Part shown: piece by piece, positions 23,680 to 31,088 of the stretch | Layout: the number at the start of each line of letters is the position of its first letter | Position numbering within the stretch: position 1 is the stretch's first letter | From: a virus | Direction: 5' to 3' (one strand) | IMG/VR virus record: IMGVR_UViG_3300031962_000008 | Span: 1 to 41,373 of that record | DNA: 41,373 nt | The notes under the pieces: model-generated | The model's input: only the letters and a program-made list of their open reading frames with translations | Told to the model about the DNA's origin: nothing | Databases searched by the model: none | Made by a program: the position numbers and the translations under genes

Positions 23680-23821
23680 GTCTCTCCGTTCATCCTCCCT
23701 CGTTCTGACGCTGTTCTGGCGATGGTTTACAATAGCGGTTAATCATCAACTATGCCATTTTCAGGCTGTTACAATAAATTTACATACCGTCGAGGATTTA
23801 AAGATATTTTGTTCTGACCCC

Positions 23822-23850
23822 TTGACAAATAAAGGTATGTCTGATATACT
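23822..23850 (+). promoter_or_regulatory. Main rightward early promoter
   Basis: TTGACA (23822-23827), a 17-base spacer and TATACT (23845-23850) give a near-perfect sigma70 promoter. The -10 overlaps an imperfect dyad TGTCTGATATACTGACA, a possible operator. Transcription would start near 23857 and read the early genes from 23889. Confidence 0.88.
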
Positions 23851-23888
23851 GACAGTAGAAGGATAAAGCAGGACAGGAGGATAAAACC

Positions 23889-24164
23889 ATGATCAAAGAA
23901 ACCTACCAGAAAAAAGAAAATCGGGACGCAAGATACAAAGAGCTAAAAGCACAAGGCTTGAATGTTCGTCGTCGTTCGACAGGGCCGGCTCGTTTGCATC
24001 CTGAATACATCAAGGACTATCAAGGCGCGTTTCAAACTGGATTTGGCAACACGGATTATTTAACGATGTTTTCAAATCTCTATATCGTGGAAGCACAAGA
24101 AGATAGCAACAGCTACATCATAGCGCAAGACGATCCGGCACAACAGAGAGAAGTTAATGTGTGA
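23889..24164 (+). CDS. First early gene, basic hypothetical protein, 91 aa
   Basis: The ATG follows ACAGGAGGATAAAACC, a strong ribosome-binding site, 30 bases after the predicted transcription start. The N-terminal half is Lys/Arg-rich (TYQKKENRDARYKELKAQG) and the C-terminal half acidic. Being first on the strong early promoter suggests a host-takeover or regulatory role, but no family is recognised. Confidence 0.72.
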   Translation: MIKETYQKKENRDARYKELKAQGLNVRRRSTGPARLHPEYIKDYQGAFQTGFGNTDYLTMFSNLYIVEAQEDSNSYIIAQDDPAQQREVNV

Positions 24165-24357
24165 TTTGTGCGGAACATTTGAAGAAACGAAACAAGGAAA
24201 ACGGGCTTGTCGTTACATGGCAGAGAGGCTTGATAAAATGCGTCATCACTATATGCAATTAGCGATTGGCGCTGTTAAACCGCACACAGAGGAAGCTAAA
24301 AAATCCGAGCTAAACGCCAAGCTGATAATCCGTAAATTGGTGGAGGACTACATATGA
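24157..24357 (+). CDS. Small CxxC early protein, 66 aa
   Basis: It opens with CDLCG (residues 2-6), has a later Cys in KRACRYMAERLDKM and is otherwise a charged helix. It overlaps the previous gene by eight bases. Zinc binding is possible. No known family. Confidence 0.65.
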   Translation: MCDLCGTFEETKQGKRACRYMAERLDKMRHHYMQLAIGAVKPHTEEAKKSELNAKLIIRKLVEDYI

Positions 24358-24542
24358 GAGTAGACCGCTGTCCTATTTGTTGGGATTCAAAACCGATAGG
24401 GCATATCTGCGAAGAAACAGTAAACAGGCCAACACAAGACATCTTGTTTGCCATAAATGAACTTGAAAAGATAGTTCGGCGTTTGGAGATCAGAGTAGAA
24501 ACACTTGAAAACAAAGTTCACGGATTAATGGAGCGAGAATGA
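24354..24542 (+). CDS. Zinc-finger plus coiled-coil early protein, 62 aa
   Basis: CPIC (6-9) and HIC (17-19) make a likely zinc site, followed by an amphipathic coiled coil (ILFAINELEKIVRRLEIR). ATG overlaps the previous stop (ATGA). It may be an adaptor that dimerises; function unknown. Confidence 0.65.
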   Translation: MRVDRCPICWDSKPIGHICEETVNRPTQDILFAINELEKIVRRLEIRVETLENKVHGLMERE

Positions 24543-24694
24543 GAGACTGGGGAACCATTCTAAGAGGAACCGGAAAACCTGAATTCCTCTTTTATGATGA
24601 ATGGGTTTATTGGATGTATCGCCCATTGCCTAGAGGATGGATTATCCTGGATGTGCCGAAACATTGGAAATTACCAAAACAGGAAGGAGTCTAA
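24539..24694 (+). CDS. Small Trp-rich early protein, 51 aa
   Basis: ATG 24539 overlaps the preceding TGA (ATGA). The protein is strikingly aromatic (YDEWVYWMYRPLPRGWIIL) and short. The next gene's ribosome-binding site AGGAAGGAG lies in its last codons. No family recognised. Confidence 0.65.
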   Translation: MRDWGTILRGTGKPEFLFYDEWVYWMYRPLPRGWIILDVPKHWKLPKQEGV

Positions 24695-24695
24695 C

Positions 24696-24890
24696 ATGGC
24701 CCAATCCATCAACGTCTATTTGGGAAGCGGTAAATCAGGAGAACAAAGATTGAAATTCGTCCAGAAAGAAGCTGACAACAATGGAATCTCAATCAGCGCA
24801 TTCATTCAACAGTTGATTGATGACTATGAGGAAAGCGCGAACAAACCCCGCAAAAACAAAGACATGGAAAACAAGGAGGTTAGACAATGA
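24696..24890 (+). CDS. Ribbon-helix-helix-like small protein, 64 aa
   Basis: The start is ATG 24696 behind AGGAAGGAG; a longer in-frame start at 24594 would cover the previous gene. A strand (SINVYLG) followed by two helices (RLKFVQKEADNNG and SISAFIQQLIDDYE) matches the ribbon-helix-helix plan of Arc/CopG-type DNA-binding proteins. It is the best candidate here for a protein that binds the palindromes of the control region. The C-terminal tail is charged. Confidence 0.68.
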   Translation: MAQSINVYLGSGKSGEQRLKFVQKEADNNGISISAFIQQLIDDYEESANKPRKNKDMENKEVRQ

Positions 24891-25099
24891 CTCTCATGCA
24901 AGTCTTTGAATCCTTACCGCTTGCTGATAAAACAGTCGTCAAACACAAGTTCACTCATCAAGGCTATAAATTGGTGAATGATCTAGGCTACCCAAGCGTT
25001 TACAGAGTGGTTGGAACTGACGGCATAGAACTTGGAGCAGTCAAATATTACAAGGGACGGAAGTTGTGCGCTTATGAAAAAGTTAAAAGGGACAGATAG
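24887..25099 (+). CDS. Small hypothetical early protein, 70 aa
   Basis: Compact alpha/beta sequence with YKLVNDLGYPSVYRVVG and a basic C-terminus (KGRKLCAYEKVKRDR). It starts by ATGA overlap and shares its last 26 bases with the next gene in another frame. No family recognised. Confidence 0.65.
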   Translation: MTLMQVFESLPLADKTVVKHKFTHQGYKLVNDLGYPSVYRVVGTDGIELGAVKYYKGRKLCAYEKVKRDR

Positions 25100-25196
25100 A
25101 GTCATTCGTTTCATCCTTGTGCTTAAGATGATAGACCAACTCAATGACGCTGAATTAGAACAATTCATAAAACGCTTGAACAATGGAGGAAACTAA
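25074..25196 (+). CDS. Very small early protein, 40 aa
   Basis: ATG 25074 lies inside the end of the previous gene; the stop is one base before the next ATG, and GGAGG in its last codons serves the next gene. The sequence is one or two helices (RVIRFILVLKMIDQLND, ELEQFIKRL). Function unknown. Confidence 0.6.
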   Translation: MKKLKGTDRVIRFILVLKMIDQLNDAELEQFIKRLNNGGN

Positions 25197-25197
25197 C

Positions 25198-25617
25198 ATG
25201 GAAAACTGGGGAGCAGAGCAATCGAGACAACCGACATTAAAAGATGATGATACGCTCCTATATTCGGAGCATGGTCGTGTCCTTAACAACGTCTGCTATC
25301 GTTCGCATTGGTTCAAATTGGTAAAGGCTCAATACGGGCCGACGGCCTTGTTGGTGAAACATGGAGGCGGAGAAGAACGAATCGAGAACTACAATCTTGA
25401 TCTACTGCTTCCGGCTCTTGAAAAAGTAGAGAGTGATAACCGCTATCGTTTGTTATATGCGGTTTACAGAACGCACATCGAAGCCAAAAGAAAGAGCGCG
25501 GACGAAACGGCGCAGACCTATCGCAAAGCGTTTGTGGAAGGCCGGTTAAGAAGCCGTAAGCTACCCGCACAAGGTAAAATTAAAATCTGGATTGAATCGG
25601 AAAAGGTTACCGCATGA
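25198..25617 (+). CDS. Hypothetical early protein, 139 aa
   Basis: ATG 25198 with GGAGG seven bases upstream is preferred to the in-frame ATG 25183. The protein has an alpha/beta N-terminal half (SHWFKLVKAQYGPTALLVKHGGG) and a long Arg/Lys-rich helix (AKRKSADETAQTYRKAF), ending in KIKIWIESE. Possibly nucleic-acid binding. No family recognised. Confidence 0.7.
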   Translation: MENWGAEQSRQPTLKDDDTLLYSEHGRVLNNVCYRSHWFKLVKAQYGPTALLVKHGGGEERIENYNLDLLLPALEKVESDNRYRLLYAVYRTHIEAKRKSADETAQTYRKAFVEGRLRSRKLPAQGKIKIWIESEKVTA

Positions 25618-25880
25618 AACTGACTACGCCTACACCGTGGAGCATTGACGCTTTAGGCTATATTCGTGGAGCCGACAATCAAAATATTTTGGAAAAACCA
25701 GAAAACGCTTACCTTATCTGCAAAACTGTAAATTGCTTTGACAAGTTAATAGAGGCATTGAAAGAAATATCGGAAGGCAAAGGGAGATACAGTCTAGACC
25801 AATTCGAGCATTGTCGAAACACTGTAGAGGATATGAAAGAACTGGCAAAAGACGCTCTTAAACTCATCGAGGAAGCATGA
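25614..25880 (+). CDS. Hypothetical early protein, 88 aa
   Basis: The N-terminal TPWSIDALGYIRGADNQ ... NAYLICKTVNCFDKLIEALKEI pattern (in pieces: TPWSID, ADNQNIL, LIEALKEI) is common in small phage proteins of unknown role. The C-terminal half is helical. Coupled by ATGA at both ends. Confidence 0.72.
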   Translation: MKLTTPTPWSIDALGYIRGADNQNILEKPENAYLICKTVNCFDKLIEALKEISEGKGRYSLDQFEHCRNTVEDMKELAKDALKLIEEA

Positions 25881-26104
25881 GAGACATCGAACCCAAAACC
25901 TGCGAAAGATGCGAACAGACTTACTGGATGAACAAACATGAGCCGGACAGATCAAATCTTTGTGGAGAATGTGAATCAAAAGGAGCTACTAACATGACCC
26001 CCCAAACCAAGCAGGGCGCGAAGCACAGCCCGACGCCTAAAATGGTGAGAATCTATCTGGACGGATTAAATGAAGCCGAACTCCATGAAAAGGATCGCTC
26101 TTAG
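25877..26104 (+). CDS. Zinc-ribbon early protein, 75 aa
   Basis: CERC (9-12) and CGEC (34-37) form a four-cysteine ribbon. The remainder is hydrophilic with Lys/Pro, ending in a helical NEAELHEKDRS. It closes the first early cluster; a second promoter-like element follows. Function unknown. Confidence 0.68.
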   Translation: MRDIEPKTCERCEQTYWMNKHEPDRSNLCGECESKGATNMTPQTKQGAKHSPTPKMVRIYLDGLNEAELHEKDRS

Positions 26105-26133
26105 CCTTTGCCTGAAAATACTTGAAAAAAGAC

Positions 26134-26162
26134 TTGATTCCAAAAAGGGCATAAACTAAACT
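26134..26162 (+). promoter_or_regulatory. Second rightward promoter candidate
   Basis: TTGATT (26134-26139), a 17-base spacer and TAAACT (26157-26162), followed by AAGGATAAAGCA just before ATG 26180. The same 12-mer follows the main early promoter, which supports the call. Confidence 0.5.
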
Positions 26163-26179
26163 AGGAAAAGGATAAAGCA

Positions 26180-26371
26180 ATGACACTCAATAAAAAATCC
26201 ACCATGAAATCCGTCCTTCCTCTTGAGGAGATCATACCTCAAAAGGGTGTCATTGCGCCTCAATGGAGGACGGGTTTGATGGTGGGAAAAAGTTCACCTT
26301 CCAATCAACCCGAATCCTGGGCCAAAGCCCATGCTGAATCTCACCAAATAATAGGAACCTACCGGCCATGA
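26180..26371 (+). CDS. Small early protein, 63 aa
   Basis: The ATG follows AAGGATAAAGCA. The protein is Pro/Ser-rich with no clear fold (VLPLEEIIPQKGVIAPQWRT). It is first after the second promoter candidate. No family recognised. Confidence 0.62.
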   Translation: MTLNKKSTMKSVLPLEEIIPQKGVIAPQWRTGLMVGKSSPSNQPESWAKAHAESHQIIGTYRP

Positions 26372-26559
26372 AATGTCAATGGGAACTTGCCTACGATGAA
26401 ATTACCGCCTATTGGCCCATGAAGATAAATTCAAAAGGAAACAAATGCGTCCGTGCCGTTGGCAAAGCTGAATTCTGCCCCGTTCACAAGCATATGCGGA
26501 TCGTGCCTCACGACAAGAATTTACAGCCGGTTGAAATTGAGAAAGAGGTGCTCCCATGA
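26368..26559 (+). CDS. Small Cys/His-containing early protein, 63 aa
   Basis: Four cysteine or histidine ligands are in reach (KCQW, NKCVR, EFCPVHKHM), so metal binding is possible. It is coupled to its neighbours by ATGA overlaps. No family recognised. Confidence 0.65.
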   Translation: MKCQWELAYDEITAYWPMKINSKGNKCVRAVGKAEFCPVHKHMRIVPHDKNLQPVEIEKEVLP

Positions 26560-26720
26560 AGCGTAAAAAGCCTTACGTTCATCTGCCTTTCCAACCTGGA
26601 ATTCCAATGGAACCGTCTGTCTTCAAGGATGACGTGATTCCTGCTCTCCTAGGGATGACGGCGTTTCTCATGCTTCTATGGCTGGGACGAATCTTGGGCC
26701 ATGCTTGGGGGATTTGGTGA
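26556..26720 (+). CDS. Single-pass membrane protein, 54 aa
   Basis: After a basic, Pro-rich N-terminus, residues about 28-46 (IPALLGMTAFLMLLWLGRI) form one membrane helix. ATG and TGA overlap both neighbours (ATGA, GTGA). An early membrane protein could alter the host envelope or exclude other phages, but this is speculation. Confidence 0.65.
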   Translation: MKRKKPYVHLPFQPGIPMEPSVFKDDVIPALLGMTAFLMLLWLGRILGHAWGIW

Positions 26721-26977
26721 GCGAATCCGAATCTGAATACCGCCGGAATCAGGTAGAACGAAACATCAAGCCTTCCATTGATGAACGATGCTTTGACGCT
26801 CAAGATCAGGTATTCCGCCTGAAAAACATCGCCATCGGCTATCAAATGCAAGCCACCTATATCGTTCCCTTTTTCCTTCCCCCCACCCATGAACAGATTT
26901 ACAAGAAATCATGGTTTGAGGCTGAATCGAGAAAGATTCATCGGCTTGCCGATCTTTTACAGGAGTTGGTGAAGTGA
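26717..26977 (+). CDS. Hypothetical early protein, 86 aa
   Basis: GTG 26717 overlaps the previous TGA and gives a protein starting SESESEYRRNQVERN. It is helical with FDAQDQVFRLKNIAIGYQ and a late AESRKIHRLADLLQELV. No metal or membrane motif. No family recognised. Confidence 0.68.
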   Translation: MSESESEYRRNQVERNIKPSIDERCFDAQDQVFRLKNIAIGYQMQATYIVPFFLPPTHEQIYKKSWFEAESRKIHRLADLLQELVK

Positions 26978-27108
26978 GAAAAACAATTACCGTAAAAATA
27001 TCTCAACTGGATCAAGGTTATATTATCACTTGGAAAAATGAGGAATGGTGCTTTTCGGAATGGGAAGAAGCAGTTGAATTTTTAGAAGGATGCTTTGACG
27101 AAAAATGA
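26974..27108 (+). CDS. Very small acidic protein, 44 aa
   Basis: GTG 26974 overlaps the previous TGA, and the stop overlaps the next ATG (ATGA). It looks like a small beta-beta-alpha domain (TITVKISQLDQGYIITWK, then EWEEAVEFLEG). Acidic; a protein-binding role is possible. Confidence 0.65.
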   Translation: MRKTITVKISQLDQGYIITWKNEEWCFSEWEEAVEFLEGCFDEK

Positions 27109-27335
27109 CCCAATCCCAAAGTCTCATAGAAATGTTCCGTTCCAACGGCGGTCGTTTGCGCCGTAACGATATCCTTCAATCCGGCTTCTTGGCGGCAAGC
27201 TACCGCCAACGCATGACCGACTTACGAAAACAAGGCTACGACATAGCTTGTGAGGATAAGGACGGAGATACAGTATTCATTCTACGGCAGGAACCCCCCC
27301 GCTACGAACCAAACGGGCAAGCGGTGATGTTATGA
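27105..27335 (+). CDS. Winged-helix-like DNA-binding protein, 76 aa
   Basis: LIEMFRSNGGRLRRNDILQ (helices 1-2), SYRQRMTDLRKQGYDI (recognition helix and start of the wing) and DGDTVFILRQE (wing strands) give a typical small wHTH. It could regulate early transcription. Tightly coupled to both neighbours. Confidence 0.72.
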   Translation: MTQSQSLIEMFRSNGGRLRRNDILQSGFLAASYRQRMTDLRKQGYDIACEDKDGDTVFILRQEPPRYEPNGQAVML

Positions 27336-27520
27336 AATGCGCTGGATGCGATATCAGTTACAGATTTCCAGGCGGTCTTATGTTCTCTCCGCCAAACTCA
27401 AATGAGTATTGCCGAAAATATCATCTTTGCAAGAAATGTTGGAAAACAATGCTTCTACTTTTGGCGACTGAAATCATTTACAAACGAAGCCCCGCAAGGC
27501 TGAAAACTGCAAAGGAGTAA
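27332..27520 (+). CDS. Zinc-binding early protein, 62 aa
   Basis: CAGC (3-6), a later YCRKYHLCKKCW (about 26-37) and a hydrophobic helix (TMLLLLATEIIYK) form a four- to five-cysteine protein of zinc-ribbon type. It precedes the Sak4-like ATPase by three bases. Confidence 0.66.
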   Translation: MKCAGCDISYRFPGGLMFSPPNSNEYCRKYHLCKKCWKTMLLLLATEIIYKRSPARLKTAKE

Positions 27521-27523
27521 ACA

Positions 27524-28423
27524 ATGCCGATGCTGAAAGCCGTATCACCGGACGTAATCAAACCAGGTCATGTAAAAGGTCTTATCAGTGGGCCGTCAGG
27601 GGTAGGCAAGACTTTTTTCGGTCTTGATTTCCCCCGTCCCTACCTCATTGACACAGAGAAAGGAGCCACCAGACCCCAATACAAAAACAAGCTCAAAGAA
27701 GTTAATGGGGTCTATTTCGGCAAAGAAGAGGGAAGCCAAAACCTAAAAACAGTAGTTGAGGAAGTCAAGCTTCTTGCCACAACGAAACACGACTACAAAA
27801 CTCTCCTCTTAGATTCTTTCTCCGCTCTTTACCTGGGCGAAGCCGCAAAAGCCGAAGAAAAGGTAGGCAATGACTTCGGACGCGACAAGAAGGAAGCTAA
27901 CCGACCTACCCGCCAACTTCTGCGGTGGCTGGATAACTTGGATATGAACGTCTGGCTAATATGCCACAGAAAAGATAAGTGGGCGCGGAAAGCCAACGGT
28001 GAAGTAGAGTACGCGGGGTCGACGTTTGATGGCTACGAAAAGCTCGAATACATCTTAGACCTATGGATTGAGGTTGAAGAATCCAAAGGTGATCGGTTCT
28101 TCACCGTCAAGAAAAGCCGCATTGATTCCCTCCCCAAAGGCAATACCTATCCACTAGACTACTCACGGTTTGCCGAACTCTACGGCAAGGAAACCATTGA
28201 AAAATCTTCTATCCCATTGACAATGGCAACTGATGAACAAATCGCCAAAGTAACCCACCTCACCGAAGTCGTCAAGATCGAACCTGAGGAAATCGAAAAG
28301 TGGTTTACCAAAGCCGATGTTGACTCATGGACGGAAATGACTTCGGAGCAAATCCAAAAGGCGATTGACTTCCTTGAGAAGAAAATCCAATCCGTCGGAA
28401 ACGGCAAAGCGAGGACAAAATGA
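27524..28423 (+). CDS. Sak4-like RecA-fold ATPase (AAA_24)
   Basis: Walker A GPSGVGKT (23-30), Walker B TLLLDS (93-98), PYLIDTEKGA (about 39-48) and HRKDKWARK define the phage nucleotide-binding / Sak4-type ATPase family. These single-strand annealing or RecA-like proteins act in phage recombination together with a dedicated SSB, and here the SSB-like gene follows with a four-base overlap. The 299-aa length is usual, with a C-terminal helical extension (EEIEKWFTKADVDSW). It acts in the cytoplasm on replication intermediates. Confidence 0.85.
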   Translation: MPMLKAVSPDVIKPGHVKGLISGPSGVGKTFFGLDFPRPYLIDTEKGATRPQYKNKLKEVNGVYFGKEEGSQNLKTVVEEVKLLATTKHDYKTLLLDSFSALYLGEAAKAEEKVGNDFGRDKKEANRPTRQLLRWLDNLDMNVWLICHRKDKWARKANGEVEYAGSTFDGYEKLEYILDLWIEVEESKGDRFFTVKKSRIDSLPKGNTYPLDYSRFAELYGKETIEKSSIPLTMATDEQIAKVTHLTEVVKIEPEEIEKWFTKADVDSWTEMTSEQIQKAIDFLEKKIQSVGNGKARTK

Positions 28424-28899
28424 CCTTCCTTCACAACTCAACTGGTATCGAGCCGGAATCAAAACCCGTGCGTGAACTCATTCCCGACAACACTTGGGTT
28501 GTTCTTGAAATCAAGGACTACGAAGAAAAGGAAACCAAGAAAGGCGACAACATGCTCGTCCTTGAATGCGATTGTGTTTCCCCCCCTGATTACGACGGCT
28601 CAAAGGTCTGGCATGGCGTCGTTTTCATGCCTAAGGAGCGCGAGGGGAAAAAGGTTAAAGGAGCGGGAATGTCAGTCCATTTCCGCAAGTGCTTGGGACT
28701 CCCGTATGGAGGAAATGACGCTGTTAATGGCGAGCATTATCTTGATAAGAAATTCAAAGCCTTAATCGGCATACAGGATTACCAAGACAAGGAAGGAAAC
28801 TGGAAAAAGAAAAATACCGTGTGGGAAGTCATGCCGATGGAACAGACTCCGGCATCACCAAAGCCAGCGGAAGTAGACGACGATTCGACGCCGTTCTAA
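28420..28899 (+). CDS. SSB-like protein (DUF669 type) with acidic C-terminal tail
   Basis: The 159-aa OB-fold-type protein contains WVVLEIKDYEEKETKKGDN, then MLVLECDC and GVVFMPKE strands, and ends in VDDDSTPF. That acidic tail with terminal Pro-Phe is the hallmark of SSB proteins that dock replication and repair enzymes. It overlaps the Sak4-like gene, a pairing seen in many phages. It should coat single-stranded DNA during phage replication or annealing. The following initiator gene begins 75 bases later. Confidence 0.84.
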   Translation: MTFLHNSTGIEPESKPVRELIPDNTWVVLEIKDYEEKETKKGDNMLVLECDCVSPPDYDGSKVWHGVVFMPKEREGKKVKGAGMSVHFRKCLGLPYGGNDAVNGEHYLDKKFKALIGIQDYQDKEGNWKKKNTVWEVMPMEQTPASPKPAEVDDDSTPF

Positions 28900-28974
28900 T
28901 CTTATCCGTCCCCGGTTGGCAGAGAGCCGATTTGAAAACTGCCATTAAATTTTCCGCATCTGAGGGGTTACAAA

Positions 28975-29700
28975 ATTCAATACCTTCTTTCCTTACCGAG
29001 TAAAAGCCGTAATAGAAAATTCAAAGGACTCGCACACGATCTAAACATGAGATTAACCCACGTCATCGGACACCTGGACTTTTTTTGGGGAAACGTCCTT
29101 GAGCAAAAAGACGACGGCGACATTAGTTCGTGGCCGGATGAACTTATCGCCGAATACTCTGACGCCCCTTGTGAACCCCGTAAATGGGTGGAGCTTCTCA
29201 AAAAGCACTCCTTCCTTGTAGGGGGGCTTGTGAGGAACTGGATACGTTACGCAGGGCCTTACTTGACCGCTAAGTATAAGGGAAAGAATCGTGAAAAACT
29301 ATGCCAAATATGGGCAAAACACGGATTGCAGTATGGGAAGGAGGAGGGAAGGAGTAAATCCTTCCTTACTCCTCATCTGAAAAGTTGGGAACAAGGAGAG
29401 TTGTTAAAGTCTTTAGTATTACGTAACAACCCTACGTCAAAGACACCTAAGAACCTTCTGTCTTGGGTAACGGAGATTGATAAGTTAAAGCGTATAGACG
29501 GTAAAAGCGACGTTGACGTAGAAGCTGTAATTCGTTGGTGTCAGGATGATTTATTTTGGCGCTCAAATATTTTGAGTGGTGGAAAACTTCGGGAGAAATT
29601 CGACCAGTTGTTTTTGAAGATGAAAGACTCTAATGGGATGAAAGTTCGTCCCGGCAGTCCTGCGCCGGAGACAGCGAAGTATGCAAACAGGGATGAGTGA
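28975..29700 (+). CDS. Replication initiator / replisome organiser, probable ATT start
   Basis: The C-terminal domain has WVTEIDKLKRIDGKSDVDVEAVIRW (read as WVTEIDKL, DGKSD, VEAVIRW) and FWRSNILSGGKLREKF, typical of lambda O/DnaT-like organisers that recruit host helicase. The N-terminal winged helix (RKFKGLAHDLNMRLTHVIG then DFFW and DGDISSW) begins upstream of the first ATG (29047), which lies inside the domain. The frame is open to 28933, and ATT 28975 has GAGGGG at the right distance, giving 241 aa. No ATG, GTG or TTG exists in the extra part. The helicase loader is at 32249. Confidence 0.75.
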   Translation: MQYLLSLPSKSRNRKFKGLAHDLNMRLTHVIGHLDFFWGNVLEQKDDGDISSWPDELIAEYSDAPCEPRKWVELLKKHSFLVGGLVRNWIRYAGPYLTAKYKGKNREKLCQIWAKHGLQYGKEEGRSKSFLTPHLKSWEQGELLKSLVLRNNPTSKTPKNLLSWVTEIDKLKRIDGKSDVDVEAVIRWCQDDLFWRSNILSGGKLREKFDQLFLKMKDSNGMKVRPGSPAPETAKYANRDE

Positions 29701-29703
29701 AAG

Positions 29704-30180
29704 ATGAGCCTTGTAGAAATCTGGTTTGACGGCTGTTGTGAGCCGGTGAACCCCGGCGGTTACGCCGGATGGGGCGCGGCTCTGTTTGTGGACGGCACTC
29801 GTGTTTGGGAAAACTCTGTTCTTGTGGGGCATGGAAAAGACATGAGCAATAACGTGGCGGAATACTCCGGGTGCTTGGCCGCGATGGAAGAAGCGATCAG
29901 GCGCGGGTTTAACAAGGGCAAGCACAAGATTGTAATTCGTGGGGACTCGAAACTCGTCATCAATCAGCTTCCCCTGCTTTGGAAGCGGAACGGAGGTCTT
30001 TACTATCCGTTTTTCCAGAAAGCGCGAGAGGCTTACACGAAACTTGGCGGCAAAGACTATGTTCCAAAAGGCCGCGTTACTCTTGAATGGATACCGCGTG
30101 AGGAAAATTCGATAGCGGATGAACTTTCAAAACGTGCCCTGAAAGAAGCCGGGGTTAAATTCAGGATTCAACCGGAATAA
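29704..30180 (+). CDS. Ribonuclease HI-like protein
   Basis: The four acidic catalytic positions can be followed: D9 (IWFDGCC), E53 (NNVAEYSG), D81 (VIRGDSKLVI) and D139 (NSIADELS). The 158-aa length fits a single RNase H domain. It would remove RNA primers or R-loops during phage replication. It follows the initiator by three bases. Confidence 0.9.
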   Translation: MSLVEIWFDGCCEPVNPGGYAGWGAALFVDGTRVWENSVLVGHGKDMSNNVAEYSGCLAAMEEAIRRGFNKGKHKIVIRGDSKLVINQLPLLWKRNGGLYYPFFQKAREAYTKLGGKDYVPKGRVTLEWIPREENSIADELSKRALKEAGVKFRIQPE

Positions 30181-30228
30181 TTCAAATGATGGGAACTCAA
30201 AAAGTATGAAAATGTGTCGGAGTGAAAA

Positions 30229-30849
30229 TTGAAACCCTACTACGAGGAAAACGGGATAGTGATTTATTGCGGAGATTGTCGGGATATTTTGCCAATGCTT
30301 CCCCAAGCGGATTTGATATTGACTGATCCGCCCTATGGACTGAAAGAAAAAATCCACGATGGGGGCGGGTGGTCGACCAATACGATTTATGATTCAGTTT
30401 TGAAATGGGATATAAAAATCCCTATGAGCGATTGGGAACCAATTTTGAAACAAGCCTCTCATGCTATTGTGTGGGGAGGAAACTATTATCAATTTCCCCC
30501 TTCGCGTTGCTGGTTGGTTTGGTCGAAAATTAACAATGTCCCAACGATGGCCGATGCGGAATTAGCTTGGACAAATTGGGATAAGAACACAAAACTATTT
30601 CGAGAGATTATAAACGCCGACGGGAAACGAAGTCATCCAACCCAAAAGCCAGAAAGCCTGATGAAATGGTGTATTCAACAAGCCGACTGCTGGAACATTC
30701 CGCAAACGATACTTGACCCCTTCATGGGCTCTGGCACCACGTTACGAGCCGCCAAAGATTTAGGCCGCAAAGCCATTGGCATAGAGATCGAAGAAAAATA
30801 CTGCGAGATAGCGGTGAAGCGTTTGGCACAGGAGGTTTTGCCGCTTTGA
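30229..30849 (+). CDS. DNA methyltransferase (N6-adenine / N4-cytosine, beta class)
   Basis: DPPYG (33-37) comes before the AdoMet loop DPFMGSGTT (163-171), the order of beta-class amino-methyltransferases; HPTQKPESL (136-144) is also conserved. No target-recognition fusion is present in 206 aa. The start appears to be TTG 30229 with GGAG eight bases upstream. It would protect phage DNA from host restriction or regulate packaging; the target sequence cannot be deduced. Confidence 0.88.
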   Translation: MKPYYEENGIVIYCGDCRDILPMLPQADLILTDPPYGLKEKIHDGGGWSTNTIYDSVLKWDIKIPMSDWEPILKQASHAIVWGGNYYQFPPSRCWLVWSKINNVPTMADAELAWTNWDKNTKLFREIINADGKRSHPTQKPESLMKWCIQQADCWNIPQTILDPFMGSGTTLRAAKDLGRKAIGIEIEEKYCEIAVKRLAQEVLPL

Positions 30850-31088
30850 AAAAATCTTGGGTCAGGTTATTGCCTAAGCTAGGAACACCTGATGAAAAGT
30901 TCCATCGGTTTAATGATATTTTCTTGAAACATCATAAAAACGCCGATGAATTGGTCTGTGCTAAAGAAGGTTTCCCAATAGCCGCTGTATATTTTACGCC
31001 GGAAGCCTATCAGAGAAAAAGAACCAAAGAGTTTTTCAGAATGCTTCGAGAAGAAATGCTTTATCGAAATGAAATGGAGGATGAATGA
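30846..31088 (+). CDS. Hypothetical protein, 80 aa
   Basis: TTG 30846 overlaps the methyltransferase stop, with AGGAGG upstream in that gene's last codons. It is a basic alpha/beta protein (NADELVCAKEGFPIAAVYFTP in pieces DELVCAKEG and IAAVYFTP) with a long charged C-terminal helix (RTKEFFRMLREEMLYRNEME). No family recognised. Confidence 0.65.
   Translation: MKKSWVRLLPKLGTPDEKFHRFNDIFLKHHKNADELVCAKEGFPIAAVYFTPEAYQRKRTKEFFRMLREEMLYRNEMEDE

Larger units (their letters stand above)
22755..23821. other. Central divergent control region without recognised genes
   Basis: About 1.1 kb lies between the divergent arms. The left half (to about 23330) is very A/T-rich and holds two operator-like palindromes and a TTATATATAA palindrome near 22970. 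The right half (23340-23760) is richer in G/C with several short stems (for example ACGCC...GGCGT at 23458-23474) and the switch-like hairpin described separately. It could hold the replication origin. No convincing gene, iteron set or DnaA box was found. Confidence 0.6.

Noticed and set aside
23551-23742. Plus-strand 63-aa frame in the structured part of the control region
   Set aside because: No ribosome-binding site and no protein-like pattern; it covers the hairpin and the leftward promoter.
22755-23821. tRNA gene, CRISPR array or attachment site in the largest gene-free stretch
   Set aside because: No cloverleaf with a T-loop GGTTCRA box, no regularly spaced repeats and no integrase anywhere in the genome.
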